Assembly (NCBI GenBank): GCA_028706795.1
Contig: JAQTVK010000015.1
Coordinates: 1 to 11,688, forward strand
Length of the DNA: 11,688 bases
Source of the DNA: Candidatus Omnitrophota bacterium
GTDB taxonomy: Bacteria; Omnitrophota; Gorgyraeia; Pluralincolimonadales; Pluralincolimonadaceae
Reading direction: 5' to 3'
Part shown: positions 1 through 7,272 of the stretch, one piece after another
Position numbering within the stretch: the first letter of the stretch is position 1
Layout of the letters: each line of letters starts with the position of its first letter
Notes under the pieces: model-generated
What the model saw: only the letters and a program-made list of their open reading frames with translations
What the model was told of the DNA's origin: nothing
Database searches by the model: none
Translations under genes and position numbers: made by a program

Positions 1-522
1 GGATACACAGATATCGACCTCCATGACGATCTTGTTTCTCCTTCCGTGGGCCCGGGATCATATCTTGATAGGTATAACCAAATAATTTATCAAGTCAAGC
101 GTAACGCCGATAACGACTGGCTGACTACGCAATGGTACCTGAAACTCTATAACAGGCCGGATGATACGTCGAGATGGGATGATATAAGGATAATCCCTAT
201 CAGCGGGTTTTACCAGTCAGCGCCTTTTATCGCCTCATACTATAACAGCGGGAATCCCATCAGGTGGGGAACGGCTTCCTGGACATTGACGATCCCCTCG
301 ACCGCGAGCGCGGCGGACGAAACATGCGCTGTCCAGGCAAATACCGGGACAGGCCTGATAGGAGTTTCCATAAACGGGGCTATCAACAGGGTATCGACAT
401 CACTGACCTATAGGGTGAACTTTGGCACGGCGAATGGAAATTACAACGAAACGCCCGTGCTCGAAGACATAACCTTCACATATCTTCCCAAGGCGAAGGT
501 TATCTACCGGAGGGACCTGTAG
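1..522 (+). CDS. C-terminal part of a beta-rich, probably surface or secreted protein (5' end outside window)
   Basis: The frame is open from base 1 with no stop before TAG at 520-522, so the gene starts upstream of the window; the GTG at 46 is merely an internal codon. The visible 173 residues are rich in Tyr, Asn, Thr, Ser and Trp in alternating polar/hydrophobic runs, as in extracellular beta-sandwich modules. The end, with TPVLEDITFTYLP, resembles the last strand of sandwich repeats in bacterial envelope proteins that finish 'TPxLDDITxxY'. I see no catalytic motif, and only one cysteine. The next gene starts on the base after the stop, which suggests co-translation, and that neighbour carries a signal peptide, consistent with an envelope role. 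Function is unknown; the call rests on composition and one weak motif. Confidence 0.75.
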   Translation, partial: GYTDIDLHDDLVSPSVGPGSYLDRYNQIIYQVKRNADNDWLTTQWYLKLYNRPDDTSRWDDIRIIPISGFYQSAPFIASYYNSGNPIRWGTASWTLTIPSTASAADETCAVQANTGTGLIGVSINGAINRVSTSLTYRVNFGTANGNYNETPVLEDITFTYLPKAKVIYRRDL

Positions 523-1713
523 ATGTATCGTTTTGTTTTTTTACCCTTGTTTGTCTTTTTCGCCGCGTTTGTATTCAACGGCGTTTACGCCGATGTCTTT
601 GAATTAAAGACCGGCGAGATAATAGACGGCAAGATAACCAAGGAAACAAAGACCGGGGTGACGGTCAAATTGAGGAACACGACCGGCTCCAGGGAATTCC
701 CTAAATCCCAAATAAAAAGCGAAAGAAAAGAGGTTGTCCCCGAAGAGCAGCTTTATTCTACCAAAGAAGACCAGTATTTCCTTAAAGCGAAAAAAATAGA
801 TACTAAAGATGCGAACGCTCAGCTGGAGCTGGCGGAGTGGTGCAGAAAGAACGCGACCGACGAGAACGGGCTTTTAGAGATGGCTATGGTACATTTTAGG
901 ATAGCCGAGCGATTAGACCCCGAGGTCGTGAAGAAAGAACGGAAAGACCTGTCGAAGGCCGAAGAAAAAGCGGCTGAAAAAATATTTTTTGAGGCCGAAA
1001 AAGAATTTAAGCAAGACGAATATATTAAGTCGGAAAGGCTTATTCTCTCAGCCATATCTATGTACCCGAATTCTAAGTCCGCCGACAACGCAGAAAAACT
1101 TTTGGTCAAGATATGGGGTAGGAGATTGGCCACGAAGGTGCTTCAGGCAAAGGACGGCTTACCTGAGGTAGCCATCAACCAGGATGAGATAGCCCAAATC
1201 ACTGCCTGGCTGGCTAAAGGCGACCTTCAGGAAAGATATTTTATGAAATGCCTCGATAAGGCGATGGATTTTGAGGAGAGGGCTAAACAGGTGAGCAGGG
1301 GGGACGCCCAGGGATATTACATCCTCGCGATAGAGTGTTATAAGCTCCTTCTTATTTCAGGCGATCCTAAATTGGAAAGCTTAGCCCATTCCAAGTTCCC
1401 GGTGCTGATGAAAGAGGTCTTCAAGGATACGCCCGTCCCATCCAGCTACAGGAATTATATGTATATGTCGGATTACCTTGGCAAACTTGAGGACGCCGGC
1501 CTCGTGGAAAAGATAAGCGGGAAGTATTTTAAGACAGGCGAGGACCTGTATAAAAAAGCGAGGAAATCCAAACAGCCCGAGAAGGCGGCGAAGGCGAACA
1601 GCGCCTATCTCTGTTTCTCGATAACGAACAATTTCTCAAAGGATGAAGACCTTAAGCAGAAGGCCCTTAACGGCATGATAGAGTCCCAAAGGATAGCGAG
1701 GGCGCTTAAATAG
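523..1713 (+). CDS. Exported helical (TPR-like) protein with N-terminal 'LKxGxxIxGKI' module
   Basis: The protein has 396 residues. Residues 1-23 form a clear Sec signal peptide: short basic start, Phe/Val-rich core, and VYA before Asp24 as a type I cleavage site, with no lipobox. Residues 24-70 hold a small beta module starting DVFELKTGEIIDGKI. Such 'D-x-x-x-L-K-x-G-x-x-I-x-G' starts are common in exported proteins of Planctomycetes and related lineages. Residues about 87-135 (ANAQLELAEWCRKN... HFRIAERLDPE) match the spacing of a degenerate TPR-like repeat. The remainder is Lys/Glu/Ala-rich and predicted helical. The start is supported by GGAGG at 509-513, nine bases upstream, and by abutting the preceding stop. 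It is probably a periplasmic scaffold or interaction protein; no enzyme motif is visible. The family assignment is loose. Confidence 0.85.
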   Translation: MYRFVFLPLFVFFAAFVFNGVYADVFELKTGEIIDGKITKETKTGVTVKLRNTTGSREFPKSQIKSERKEVVPEEQLYSTKEDQYFLKAKKIDTKDANAQLELAEWCRKNATDENGLLEMAMVHFRIAERLDPEVVKKERKDLSKAEEKAAEKIFFEAEKEFKQDEYIKSERLILSAISMYPNSKSADNAEKLLVKIWGRRLATKVLQAKDGLPEVAINQDEIAQITAWLAKGDLQERYFMKCLDKAMDFEERAKQVSRGDAQGYYILAIECYKLLLISGDPKLESLAHSKFPVLMKEVFKDTPVPSSYRNYMYMSDYLGKLEDAGLVEKISGKYFKTGEDLYKKARKSKQPEKAAKANSAYLCFSITNNFSKDEDLKQKALNGMIESQRIARALK

Positions 1714-1719
1714 TGGAAT

Positions 1720-2097
1720 ATGGCCGAAAATAAGAAGACGGTGCTTATAGCAGAGGACGAGCCCCTGAACATGAGATTGACCGTTGATCTCCTCGAGATC
1801 AACGGTTTTAATACGTTAAGCTGCTGTGACGGCATAGCCGCGCTCGAGGCCTTAAAGGATACCATCCCCGATATCATCCTCCTTGATATCAATATGCCCA
1901 AGATGAACGGGTTCGAGGTCCATAAAAAGATAAGGGAGGACCGCCGCCTCGACCGCGTCAAGATACTCGCGCTCTCCGCCTCGGCGATGAAAGAGGACGA
2001 GGAGAGGATAAGGGCCGCCGGGTTTGATGATTTCATCCCGAAACCGATCGACACAAAAAGTCTGGTAAAAAAGATAAAGGATTATTTATCCTTATGA
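1720..2097 (+). CDS. Single-domain response regulator (CheY/DivK-like receiver)
   Basis: This 125-residue protein is one receiver domain with no output domain. The acidic pocket is Glu12-Asp13, the phospho-acceptor is Asp56 in LLDINMPKMNG, the switch residue is Ser86 in LSASA, and the conserved lysine is Lys108 in PKP. The stretch AMKEDEERIRAAG followed by PKPID is typical of the DivK-type receivers that work in phosphorelays rather than binding DNA. Its ribosome binding site is weak (only GGA near the ATG), so translation may depend on the upstream gene, six bases away. It overlaps the kinase gene by ATGA, strongly suggesting that the kinase is its partner. It could pass phosphate to a protein outside the window or act by direct protein contact. 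Confidence 0.95.
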   Translation: MAENKKTVLIAEDEPLNMRLTVDLLEINGFNTLSCCDGIAALEALKDTIPDIILLDINMPKMNGFEVHKKIREDRRLDRVKILALSASAMKEDEERIRAAGFDDFIPKPIDTKSLVKKIKDYLSL

Positions 2098-3227
2098 GCA
2101 GGGACGAACTCGAGATCCAGTACCGCGAACTCGTTGAGAACGCCAACAGCATCATCCTGCGTATGGACATGAAGGGCGATGTCACTTATTTCAACAGGTT
2201 CGCCCAGAATTTTTTCGGGTACAGGCAGGAGGAGATCCTGGGGGAGAACGTCGTCGGCACGATAGTGGCACCGGCCGATTCCTCGGGCCGGGACCTTAAG
2301 GCGATGATCGACGACATGGCGCTCCATCCGTCGAGCTATGTGAGCAACGAGAATGAGAACGTGATGCGCAACGGCACGCGCGTCTGGATCGCCTGGACGA
2401 ACAAGGCGATCCTCGACGAGGATGGCCGCGTCAGGGAAATACTCTGCATCGGCAACGACATAACCAGGCTTAAGGAGGCAGAGCAGGAGATAGTCAAGGC
2501 GAAGGAGGCGGCGGAGGGCGCAAATAAGGCGAAGAGCTCGTTTTTGGCCAATATGTCGCATGAATTGAGGACGCCGCTCAACGCGATAATAGGTTTTTCC
2601 GAATTGATGAAAGACGAAAGCGTCGGCCCGTTAACCGGTAAGCAAAAGGAATACCTCGATTACGTCTGGGAAAGCGGCAAACACCTCCTCTCGCTGATAA
2701 ACGATATACTCGACCTTTCGAAAGTCGAAGCGGGGAAGATGGAGCTTGAGCTGGGGGAGTTCGACCTTAAGGAACTTTTAAAGAAGAGCTTTATCTTCAT
2801 ATCGGAGAAAGCGGCGAAGCACGGCATAACCCTCTCCGCGGACGTCAAAGAGGGCGTGGGGCCGATAAAAGCGGACGAGAGGAAAGTCAAACAGGTCATC
2901 TTCAACCTGCTCTCGAACGCGATGAAATTCACCCCGGACGGGGGCAAGATCGGCATAGACGCCAAAAAAACCGACAAGGGAGAGATCCTGATCTGTGTCT
3001 GGGATACCGGCATAGGCATTGAAGCCAAGGATAGCCATAAGATATTTTCGGAATTCGAGCAGGTCGACAGCGAATATTCGCGTAAATACGCGGGTACCGG
3101 GCTGGGCATGCCGTTAAGCAAGAAATTTGTGGAACTGCACGGCGGGAAAATGTGGTTTGAGAGCGAAGGCAACGGTAAAGGGACGCGTTTTTATTTCACC
3201 CTGCCGCTTAACATCGGTCAAAAATAG
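2094..3227 (+). CDS. Cytoplasmic PAS-domain sensor histidine kinase
   Basis: The 377 residues read PAS (about 8-125), coiled linker (125-150), HisKA dimerisation domain and HATPase_c. The phospho-accepting His156 lies in MSHELRTPLN. The ATP-binding domain shows the N box NLLSNAMKF (271-279), G1 box DTGIGI (304-309) and G2 box GTGLGM (334-339), so the enzyme looks fully competent. There is no transmembrane segment or signal peptide, so it should sense a cytoplasmic signal through PAS; no heme or flavin ligand is recognisable. The HisKA/HATPase pair is close to kinases that serve CheY-like or hybrid phosphorelays. The start shares ATGA with the previous receiver gene and is probably reached by re-initiation. 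The second receiver follows after ten bases with a strong ribosome binding site. Confidence 0.96.
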   Translation: MSRDELEIQYRELVENANSIILRMDMKGDVTYFNRFAQNFFGYRQEEILGENVVGTIVAPADSSGRDLKAMIDDMALHPSSYVSNENENVMRNGTRVWIAWTNKAILDEDGRVREILCIGNDITRLKEAEQEIVKAKEAAEGANKAKSSFLANMSHELRTPLNAIIGFSELMKDESVGPLTGKQKEYLDYVWESGKHLLSLINDILDLSKVEAGKMELELGEFDLKELLKKSFIFISEKAAKHGITLSADVKEGVGPIKADERKVKQVIFNLLSNAMKFTPDGGKIGIDAKKTDKGEILICVWDTGIGIEAKDSHKIFSEFEQVDSEYSRKYAGTGLGMPLSKKFVELHGGKMWFESEGNGKGTRFYFTLPLNIGQK

Positions 3228-3237
3228 GAGGTAAAAG

Positions 3238-3612
3238 ATGGCGAAGATCCTGATGATAGACGACGACGCGATGGTGCTTAAACTTTATTCGGAGATCTTA
3301 TCAAAAGAGGGGCACGAGGTCCTGACCTCCAGCGACGCGAAAAAAGGTTTCGACCTGGCCATATCGCAGGTCCCGGCGCTTATCCTCCTCGATATCATGA
3401 TGCCGACCGTCGACGGGACGCGGGTGCATGAGGCCCTTTCACAGAACGACAAGACAAAAGACATCCCGGTCGTTTTCCTGACGGCGCTCGTGAGGGAAGA
3501 AGAGGTCGCGGCAAGCGGAGGGAAGATAGGCGGGCTGGATTACATATCCAAATCCACCCCTAAAGACAAATTCGTCAGCCAGGTCAGCGATATCTTAGCA
3601 AGGAAGAAGTAG
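3238..3612 (+). CDS. Second single-domain response regulator (CheY-like receiver)
   Basis: This 124-residue receiver has acidic residues Asp8-Asp9-Asp10, phospho-acceptor Asp52 in LLDIMMPTVDG, switch Thr82 in FLTAL and conserved Lys105 in DYISKSTPK. The proline that usually follows the lysine is Ser106, a mild departure. There is no output domain. A strong AGGAGGT at 3226-3232, overlapping the kinase stop and five bases before ATG, suggests higher expression than receiver 1, whose ribosome binding site is weak. The two receivers differ clearly in sequence (DivK-like versus general CheY-like), so this is not a recent duplication. It may be a phosphate sink or the second branch of a relay driven by the preceding kinase. 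Confidence 0.95.
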   Translation: MAKILMIDDDAMVLKLYSEILSKEGHEVLTSSDAKKGFDLAISQVPALILLDIMMPTVDGTRVHEALSQNDKTKDIPVVFLTALVREEEVAASGGKIGGLDYISKSTPKDKFVSQVSDILARKK

Positions 3613-3623
3613 GGATATACGAC

Positions 3624-4751
3624 ATGGCTGCGGGATCCGGATTTAGCATCAAGGTCGCAAGGAAGATCGAAGAGATACCTGCGGGGGACTGGAATAAGCT
3701 CATGCCGGGGACAGGGGAGAACTATTATTTCCTGGAAACCCTCGACGGATCGAACATGTCGCAATTCGCCTTCTATTACATCATGGTCTATGACAGGGAT
3801 ACCCCGGTAGGGGCGACCAGTTGTTTCGCCATGAATTTCGGGTCGGATTTCGGCGTTACCGGGAAGTTCAAGGGGTTCGCCAGGTGTATCAAGAATATCT
3901 TCCCTTTTATCTTAAACCCCAGGATCCTGATCTGCGGACTGCCGAACGGCCAGGGCAATATAGGGATAGCCGCCGACCCGAAGTCGGTGATCGAGGCTAT
4001 ATGCGACGGAATGGATCAGGTAGCGGAGAAGGAGAGGGTGAAGGTCATCGTATTCAAGGATTTCAGTTTCAGGTACAGGGATATGCTCGATAAGTGCCTT
4101 GATCCCGGTTTTTTCAGGACCGCGTCCCTGCCTTTCACGGAAATGAATATCCGCTTCCCGGATTTTGACGGGTACCTGGAGACGTTAAGCTACTCTTCGA
4201 GAAGCGGGTTGAGGAGGAAATTCAAGAAGATAGACGAGGAGGTCAAGTTCGACCTTGAGGTGAAAGGCAAGCTGGAAGAGGATGAATTGAACGAGGCGTA
4301 TGCCCTCTATCTCCAGACGTTCGCCAGGAAAGAGGTAGGGCTCGAGAAAGTGCCGGTTGACTTTTTCAGGAAAATTTCAAAGAATATGCCGGAAGAGACG
4401 AAGTTCTTCTTATGGTGGATAGATAAAAAGATGGTCGCGTTCAGCTACTGCCTGGCATCCGGGGGCCGTTTCCTCGATTATTACCTCGGGTTCGATTATT
4501 CGATCGCCTATCACTTCCATCTTTATTTCATAAGGTTCCGCGACCAGTTGAATTGGTGCATCAATAATAATATCAGGATGTATGAATTCGGGACCACCGG
4601 GTATGAATCGAAAAGAAGGCTGGGTTTTAGGCTCGTCCCGTCGTATAATTACGTAATGCACCGCAACAAGTTCCTCAACCCGGTCGTCAGGGTCTTCAGC
4701 CGGAACCTTGTGGAAAAATTATATAAGTTCTTTTCGAAGCGGAAAAAATAA
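3624..4751 (+). CDS. FemAB/GNAT-fold acyltransferase-like protein
   Basis: This soluble 375-residue protein has the layout of the FemAB-like/BioF2-like acetyltransferase group (Acetyltransf_6 type): a degenerate first half and a GNAT-type second half. The region around residues 190-199 (YSSRSGLRRK) is the 'S-R-x-x-x-R-R-K' element common before the second domain. The segment from Asp285 (DYYLGFDYSIAYHFHLYFI) through the strand ending YEFGTTGYESKRRLGF matches the acyl-CoA or acyl-tRNA binding core and the closing 'G-x-x-x-K-x-x-x-G' of the family. The likely role is acyl or aminoacyl transfer to a cell-wall, polysaccharide or lipid precursor; the substrate cannot be read from sequence. AGGGA at 3611-3615 supports the ATG. 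It lies eleven bases after receiver 2, so it is probably co-transcribed with the phosphorelay. Confidence 0.75.
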   Translation: MAAGSGFSIKVARKIEEIPAGDWNKLMPGTGENYYFLETLDGSNMSQFAFYYIMVYDRDTPVGATSCFAMNFGSDFGVTGKFKGFARCIKNIFPFILNPRILICGLPNGQGNIGIAADPKSVIEAICDGMDQVAEKERVKVIVFKDFSFRYRDMLDKCLDPGFFRTASLPFTEMNIRFPDFDGYLETLSYSSRSGLRRKFKKIDEEVKFDLEVKGKLEEDELNEAYALYLQTFARKEVGLEKVPVDFFRKISKNMPEETKFFLWWIDKKMVAFSYCLASGGRFLDYYLGFDYSIAYHFHLYFIRFRDQLNWCINNNIRMYEFGTTGYESKRRLGFRLVPSYNYVMHRNKFLNPVVRVFSRNLVEKLYKFFSKRKK

Positions 4752-4770
4752 CGGCCAGCCCTATCAAAAT

Positions 4771-4786
4771 CCTTGTCATAACAAGG
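4771..4786. promoter_or_regulatory. Palindrome overlapping a -35 box, candidate operator
   Basis: CCTTGT-CATA-ACAAGG is a perfect inverted repeat with six-base arms and a four-base centre. It covers the -35 hexamer at 4773-4778 and the first part of the spacer, a position where a dimeric regulator would block RNA polymerase. It lacks a following T-run, so it is not a convincing terminator. In addition, AATCCTT occurs twice (4768-4774 and 4790-4796), 22 bases apart, or about two helical turns, flanking the -35 and abutting the -10. No regulator can be named from the window. Confidence 0.45.
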
Positions 4787-4802
4787 CATAATCCTTTATA
4801 AT
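4773..4802 (+). promoter_or_regulatory. Near-consensus sigma70-type promoter of the serine hydrolase gene
   Basis: The -35 is TTGTCA (4773-4778, five of six matches) and the -10 is TATAAT (4797-4802, perfect), with an 18-base spacer. The -10 ends seven bases before ATG 4810, so transcription should start at or within a base or two of the A of the start codon. No Shine-Dalgarno is present in the 58-base gap, which fits a leaderless message. It would make the hydrolase and the following ferritin-VIT gene a separate unit from the phosphorelay operon. Confidence 0.75.
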
Positions 4803-4809
4803 ATTACCC

Positions 4810-5712
4810 ATGAAGACAAAGACGGTATTTTTGGCCGCCGCCCTTATCTTCCTGGGTGCGGGCGTATTTATCGCATACAGGAACTACGGCGGTTCTGCGG
4901 AGATCAGGGCCAGGGAGAAAGCATGGGCCGGGCTGAAGAAGGACCTGCAAAATAAGGTAGGGCGTTTCAACGGTACGGTCGGCCTCGTGATCAAGGACCT
5001 GGACACGGGCCGTGAGATCGACCTCAATAAAGATACCCCGATCCCGTCCGCCAGCCTGGTGAAGATCCCCATTATGCTCTCCTGCTATTACGCAGCCCGG
5101 GATGGCAAAATAAATTTAAACGACCCTGTGAGGCTTGGATACGCCGACAAGGTAGGAGGATCGAAAGTGCTGGGGAACAAGCCGGTAGGCTCGGTCTTTA
5201 CCGTAGAACAGCTGCTCAAACCCATGATAACGCAAAGCGATAATGCCGCCGCTAACCTCCTGATCGAGCACATGGGATTCGACACCCTGAACATATATTT
5301 CAGGAAGATGGGTTTAAAAGACACTAATTTAGCGCGCAAGATGATGGATTTCAAGGAGCGGAGGGCGGGAGAAGAGAACTACACTACCGCGGCGGATATG
5401 GCCGACCTCCTGGAGGAGCTATACCGTAAGAAATTCTTGAATGATGAGATATCCGACAAATGTCTCAAACTTTTGGGCCAGCAAAAGATCAACGACAGGA
5501 TCCCCAGGAAGCTTCCCAAAGGCGGGGCGTTGATCGCCCACAAGACAGGCCTGGAAAGGCATATCTGCCACGACGTGGGGATCGTCTTCACCGACAACGG
5601 TGATTTCCTGATATGCGTCCTGGTAAAGCACGAGAACAGGTTCGCCATGCCCGCGAAGAAACTTATATCGGATATCGCGTTATTGACGTATAATTATTAC
5701 CGTAAGTTTTAA
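4810..5712 (+). CDS. Membrane-anchored class A beta-lactamase-fold serine hydrolase
   Basis: The 300-residue protein has a hydrophobic segment at residues 5-23 with no obvious cleavage site or lipobox, so it is probably anchored with its catalytic domain outside the membrane. The penicillin-binding/class A motifs are all present: nucleophile Ser82 with Lys85 (SLVK), SDN at 143-145 and KTG at 245-247. The expected length of about 260 residues after the anchor fits. The position of the class A general base (Glu166 in standard numbering) seems to hold Asp180 in MMDF; the exact alignment is uncertain. This pattern occurs in chromosomal 'serine hydrolase' proteins of anaerobes with unknown substrate, so antibiotic hydrolysis should not be assumed. 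A peptidoglycan-related role is possible. It is expressed from its own promoter and has no ribosome binding site. Confidence 0.88.
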   Translation: MKTKTVFLAAALIFLGAGVFIAYRNYGGSAEIRAREKAWAGLKKDLQNKVGRFNGTVGLVIKDLDTGREIDLNKDTPIPSASLVKIPIMLSCYYAARDGKINLNDPVRLGYADKVGGSKVLGNKPVGSVFTVEQLLKPMITQSDNAAANLLIEHMGFDTLNIYFRKMGLKDTNLARKMMDFKERRAGEENYTTAADMADLLEELYRKKFLNDEISDKCLKLLGQQKINDRIPRKLPKGGALIAHKTGLERHICHDVGIVFTDNGDFLICVLVKHENRFAMPAKKLISDIALLTYNYYRKF

Positions 5713-5742
5713 AAAAAGTAAAGATGCCTACAAGGCGATAGG

Positions 5743-6612
5743 ATGCTTAACCGCGAATTACAGGAAAAGGTATTTGACGCCCAAAGGAACGAACTTACCG
5801 AGAGTATCGTATATAAGAAGCTCGCCGCCATAGTAAAAGATAAAAGGCAGGCGGATATACTGGAAAAGATCTCCCGCGAGGAGCTGGACCATTACGGGAT
5901 GTTCAAGGCCTTTACGCGCAAGGATGCCCCTCCAAAGAAATTCAAGGTCTTTATCTATGTATTTATTTCAAGGATATTCGGGTTGAGCTTCGGCCTGAAA
6001 CTGATGGAGAACGGGGAATGCCTCGCCCAGGACGCCTATGCGGGGTTGAAGGAGGCCCTGCCCGAGATAGGTAAGACGGTGGAGGAAGAGAAGGAACACG
6101 AGGCCGCTCTACTCAAGTTGATCGACGAAGACCGCCTGAAATACGTCAGTTCCGTCGTGTTGGGCCTGAACGACGCCTTGATAGAGTTCGCCGCCAGCCT
6201 GGCAGGTTACACCCTGGCCCTGCAGCACTCAAAGCTCATAGGCATCGTGGGGTTGATAACCGGAGTAGCGGCATCCGCCTCGATGGCCGCCTCGGAATAC
6301 CTGTCCGTGAAGCATGAAGAGACGGGGAAAGATCCCGTTAAGGCCAGTATTTACACCGGAGTAGCGTATATAATAGTGGTTACGCTCCTGGTTTTGCCGT
6401 ATTTCCTGTTCAAGAACGTCTTTTTAGACCTGGGGCTGGTGATATGCACCGTACTCCTGGTAATATTTATATTTACCTTTTATGTCTCGACCGCCAAGGG
6501 CCTTGATTTCAGGAAGAGGTTCCTGGAGATGGCGGGTATAAGCCTGGTCACGGCCTCGATAACGTTCCTCATCGGGCTGGCAATAAGAAATATATTCAAA
6601 GTGGAAGTCTAA
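5743..6612 (+). CDS. Ferritin-like/VIT1-CCC1 fusion membrane protein (MbfA-like iron/manganese transporter)
   Basis: The first 130 or so residues form a ferritin/rubrerythrin-type four-helix domain with candidate di-iron ligands Glu20, Glu47-x-x-His50, Glu89 or Glu92, and Glu116-x-x-His119. Residues from about 135 to the end are a VIT1/CCC1 membrane domain: GLNDALIEF at 141-149, then GVAASASMAASEYLS followed by a charged stretch, then about three C-terminal membrane helices. This order matches the Ferritin-CCC1 family; the rhizobial member MbfA exports iron, whereas yeast CCC1 and plant VIT1 load iron into vacuoles. Here export of Fe(II) or Mn(II) from the cytoplasm is the likely role. AAGG at 5732-5735 lies seven bases before ATG. 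It is 30 bases after the hydrolase gene and probably shares its promoter. Confidence 0.9.
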   Translation: MLNRELQEKVFDAQRNELTESIVYKKLAAIVKDKRQADILEKISREELDHYGMFKAFTRKDAPPKKFKVFIYVFISRIFGLSFGLKLMENGECLAQDAYAGLKEALPEIGKTVEEEKEHEAALLKLIDEDRLKYVSSVVLGLNDALIEFAASLAGYTLALQHSKLIGIVGLITGVAASASMAASEYLSVKHEETGKDPVKASIYTGVAYIIVVTLLVLPYFLFKNVFLDLGLVICTVLLVIFIFTFYVSTAKGLDFRKRFLEMAGISLVTASITFLIGLAIRNIFKVEV

Positions 6613-6651
6613 CAAGCCTATTTAAAGGTCAAACATAAGGAGGTAGTCTAG

Positions 6652-7272
6652 ATGTCACTGTTCCAGGCGATGATCAGCGGCAGTTTCGCCATATTGATCC
6701 TTGTCGGCTGCTCTATCCTGTCGCTCGCTATAATAATAGAAAGGTGTTTTTACTACCGCAGCAGGTCCAGGGTCAAGAGAAGGGATTTTATGGATGAGAT
6801 AAGCACGGAATTGAAGAGGGACCGTCTCATGAACGCGCTGGATATCTGCGAAAATACCAAGACCCCTTTCTCCAGCGTCGTCCACGCGGGGTTGAAGCTC
6901 TTCGGCCACAATGAATCCGTGATATCCAACGCGATGGAAAGGGAAGTGACGATAGAAACCACCAAATTGGAGCAATATACGAGCGTGGTGGGCACGATCG
7001 CGAGCACCGCCGTTTATATCGGCCTCTTCGGGACCGTCCTGGGCATAATAAGGGCTTTCCACGATATCGCCCAGAGCGCCGGGTCCGGCGGGATAAACGT
7101 CGTGATCAACGGCATAGCCGAGGCGTTGATCTGCACCGCAGCAGGGCTCTGCGTGGCCGTGCCGGCCGTGATCGCGTATAATTATTTCATCAAGAGGATA
7201 GATAAGTTCGTCGTAGATATGGAATTGTGCGTTTCCGAAACCATGGACCTCATCACCTTCAAACACAGATGA
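6652..7272 (+). CDS. exbB: MotA/TolQ/ExbB-family proton channel subunit
   Basis: The 206-residue protein has three membrane helices (about 10-29, 113-133 and 155-176) separated by a large cytoplasmic loop, as in ExbB and TolQ. Diagnostic features are Glu30-Arg31 after helix 1 (IIIERCFY), GLFGTVLGI at 124-132 with Thr128, and EALICTAAGLCVAVPA from Glu157 with Thr162. These threonines line the proton path in characterised ExbB. With ExbD it would form an inner-membrane motor that uses proton-motive force to energise an envelope process. AAGGAGGT at 6637-6644 lies seven bases before ATG, the strongest ribosome binding site so far. The ATGA overlap couples it to exbD. It could equally be called TolQ-like; no TonB, TolA or Pal gene is near. 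Confidence 0.93.
   Translation: MSLFQAMISGSFAILILVGCSILSLAIIIERCFYYRSRSRVKRRDFMDEISTELKRDRLMNALDICENTKTPFSSVVHAGLKLFGHNESVISNAMEREVTIETTKLEQYTSVVGTIASTAVYIGLFGTVLGIIRAFHDIAQSAGSGGINVVINGIAEALICTAAGLCVAVPAVIAYNYFIKRIDKFVVDMELCVSETMDLITFKHR

Noticed and set aside
46..48. GTG at 46 as the true start of the first gene
   Set aside because: The frame is open back to base 1, there is no ribosome binding site before 46, and no signal peptide follows; it is an internal valine.
4771..4786. Hairpin as a rho-independent terminator of the phosphorelay operon
   Set aside because: The stem is only six pairs with no GC-rich core and no T-run follows; the sequence fits an operator over a promoter better.
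4810..5712. Acquired antibiotic-resistance gene
   Set aside because: There is no mobile element, codon use matches the neighbours, and the protein looks like a chromosomal serine hydrolase with a membrane anchor.
6590..6650. Promoter before exbB
   Set aside because: The best boxes (TTCAAA and TATTTA) match the consensus poorly, so exbB may be read from upstream.
6655..7266. Long minus-strand frame (203 codons) opposite exbB
   Set aside because: It mirrors the codon pattern of a convincing ExbB gene and has no recognisable domain or ribosome binding site; other minus-strand frames over the kinase and korA were dismissed likewise.
7227..7268. Longer exbD start at 7227
   Set aside because: The extra residues lie inside exbB in another frame, have no ribosome binding site, and do not resemble ExbD; ATG 7269 gives the normal length and the common ATGA coupling.
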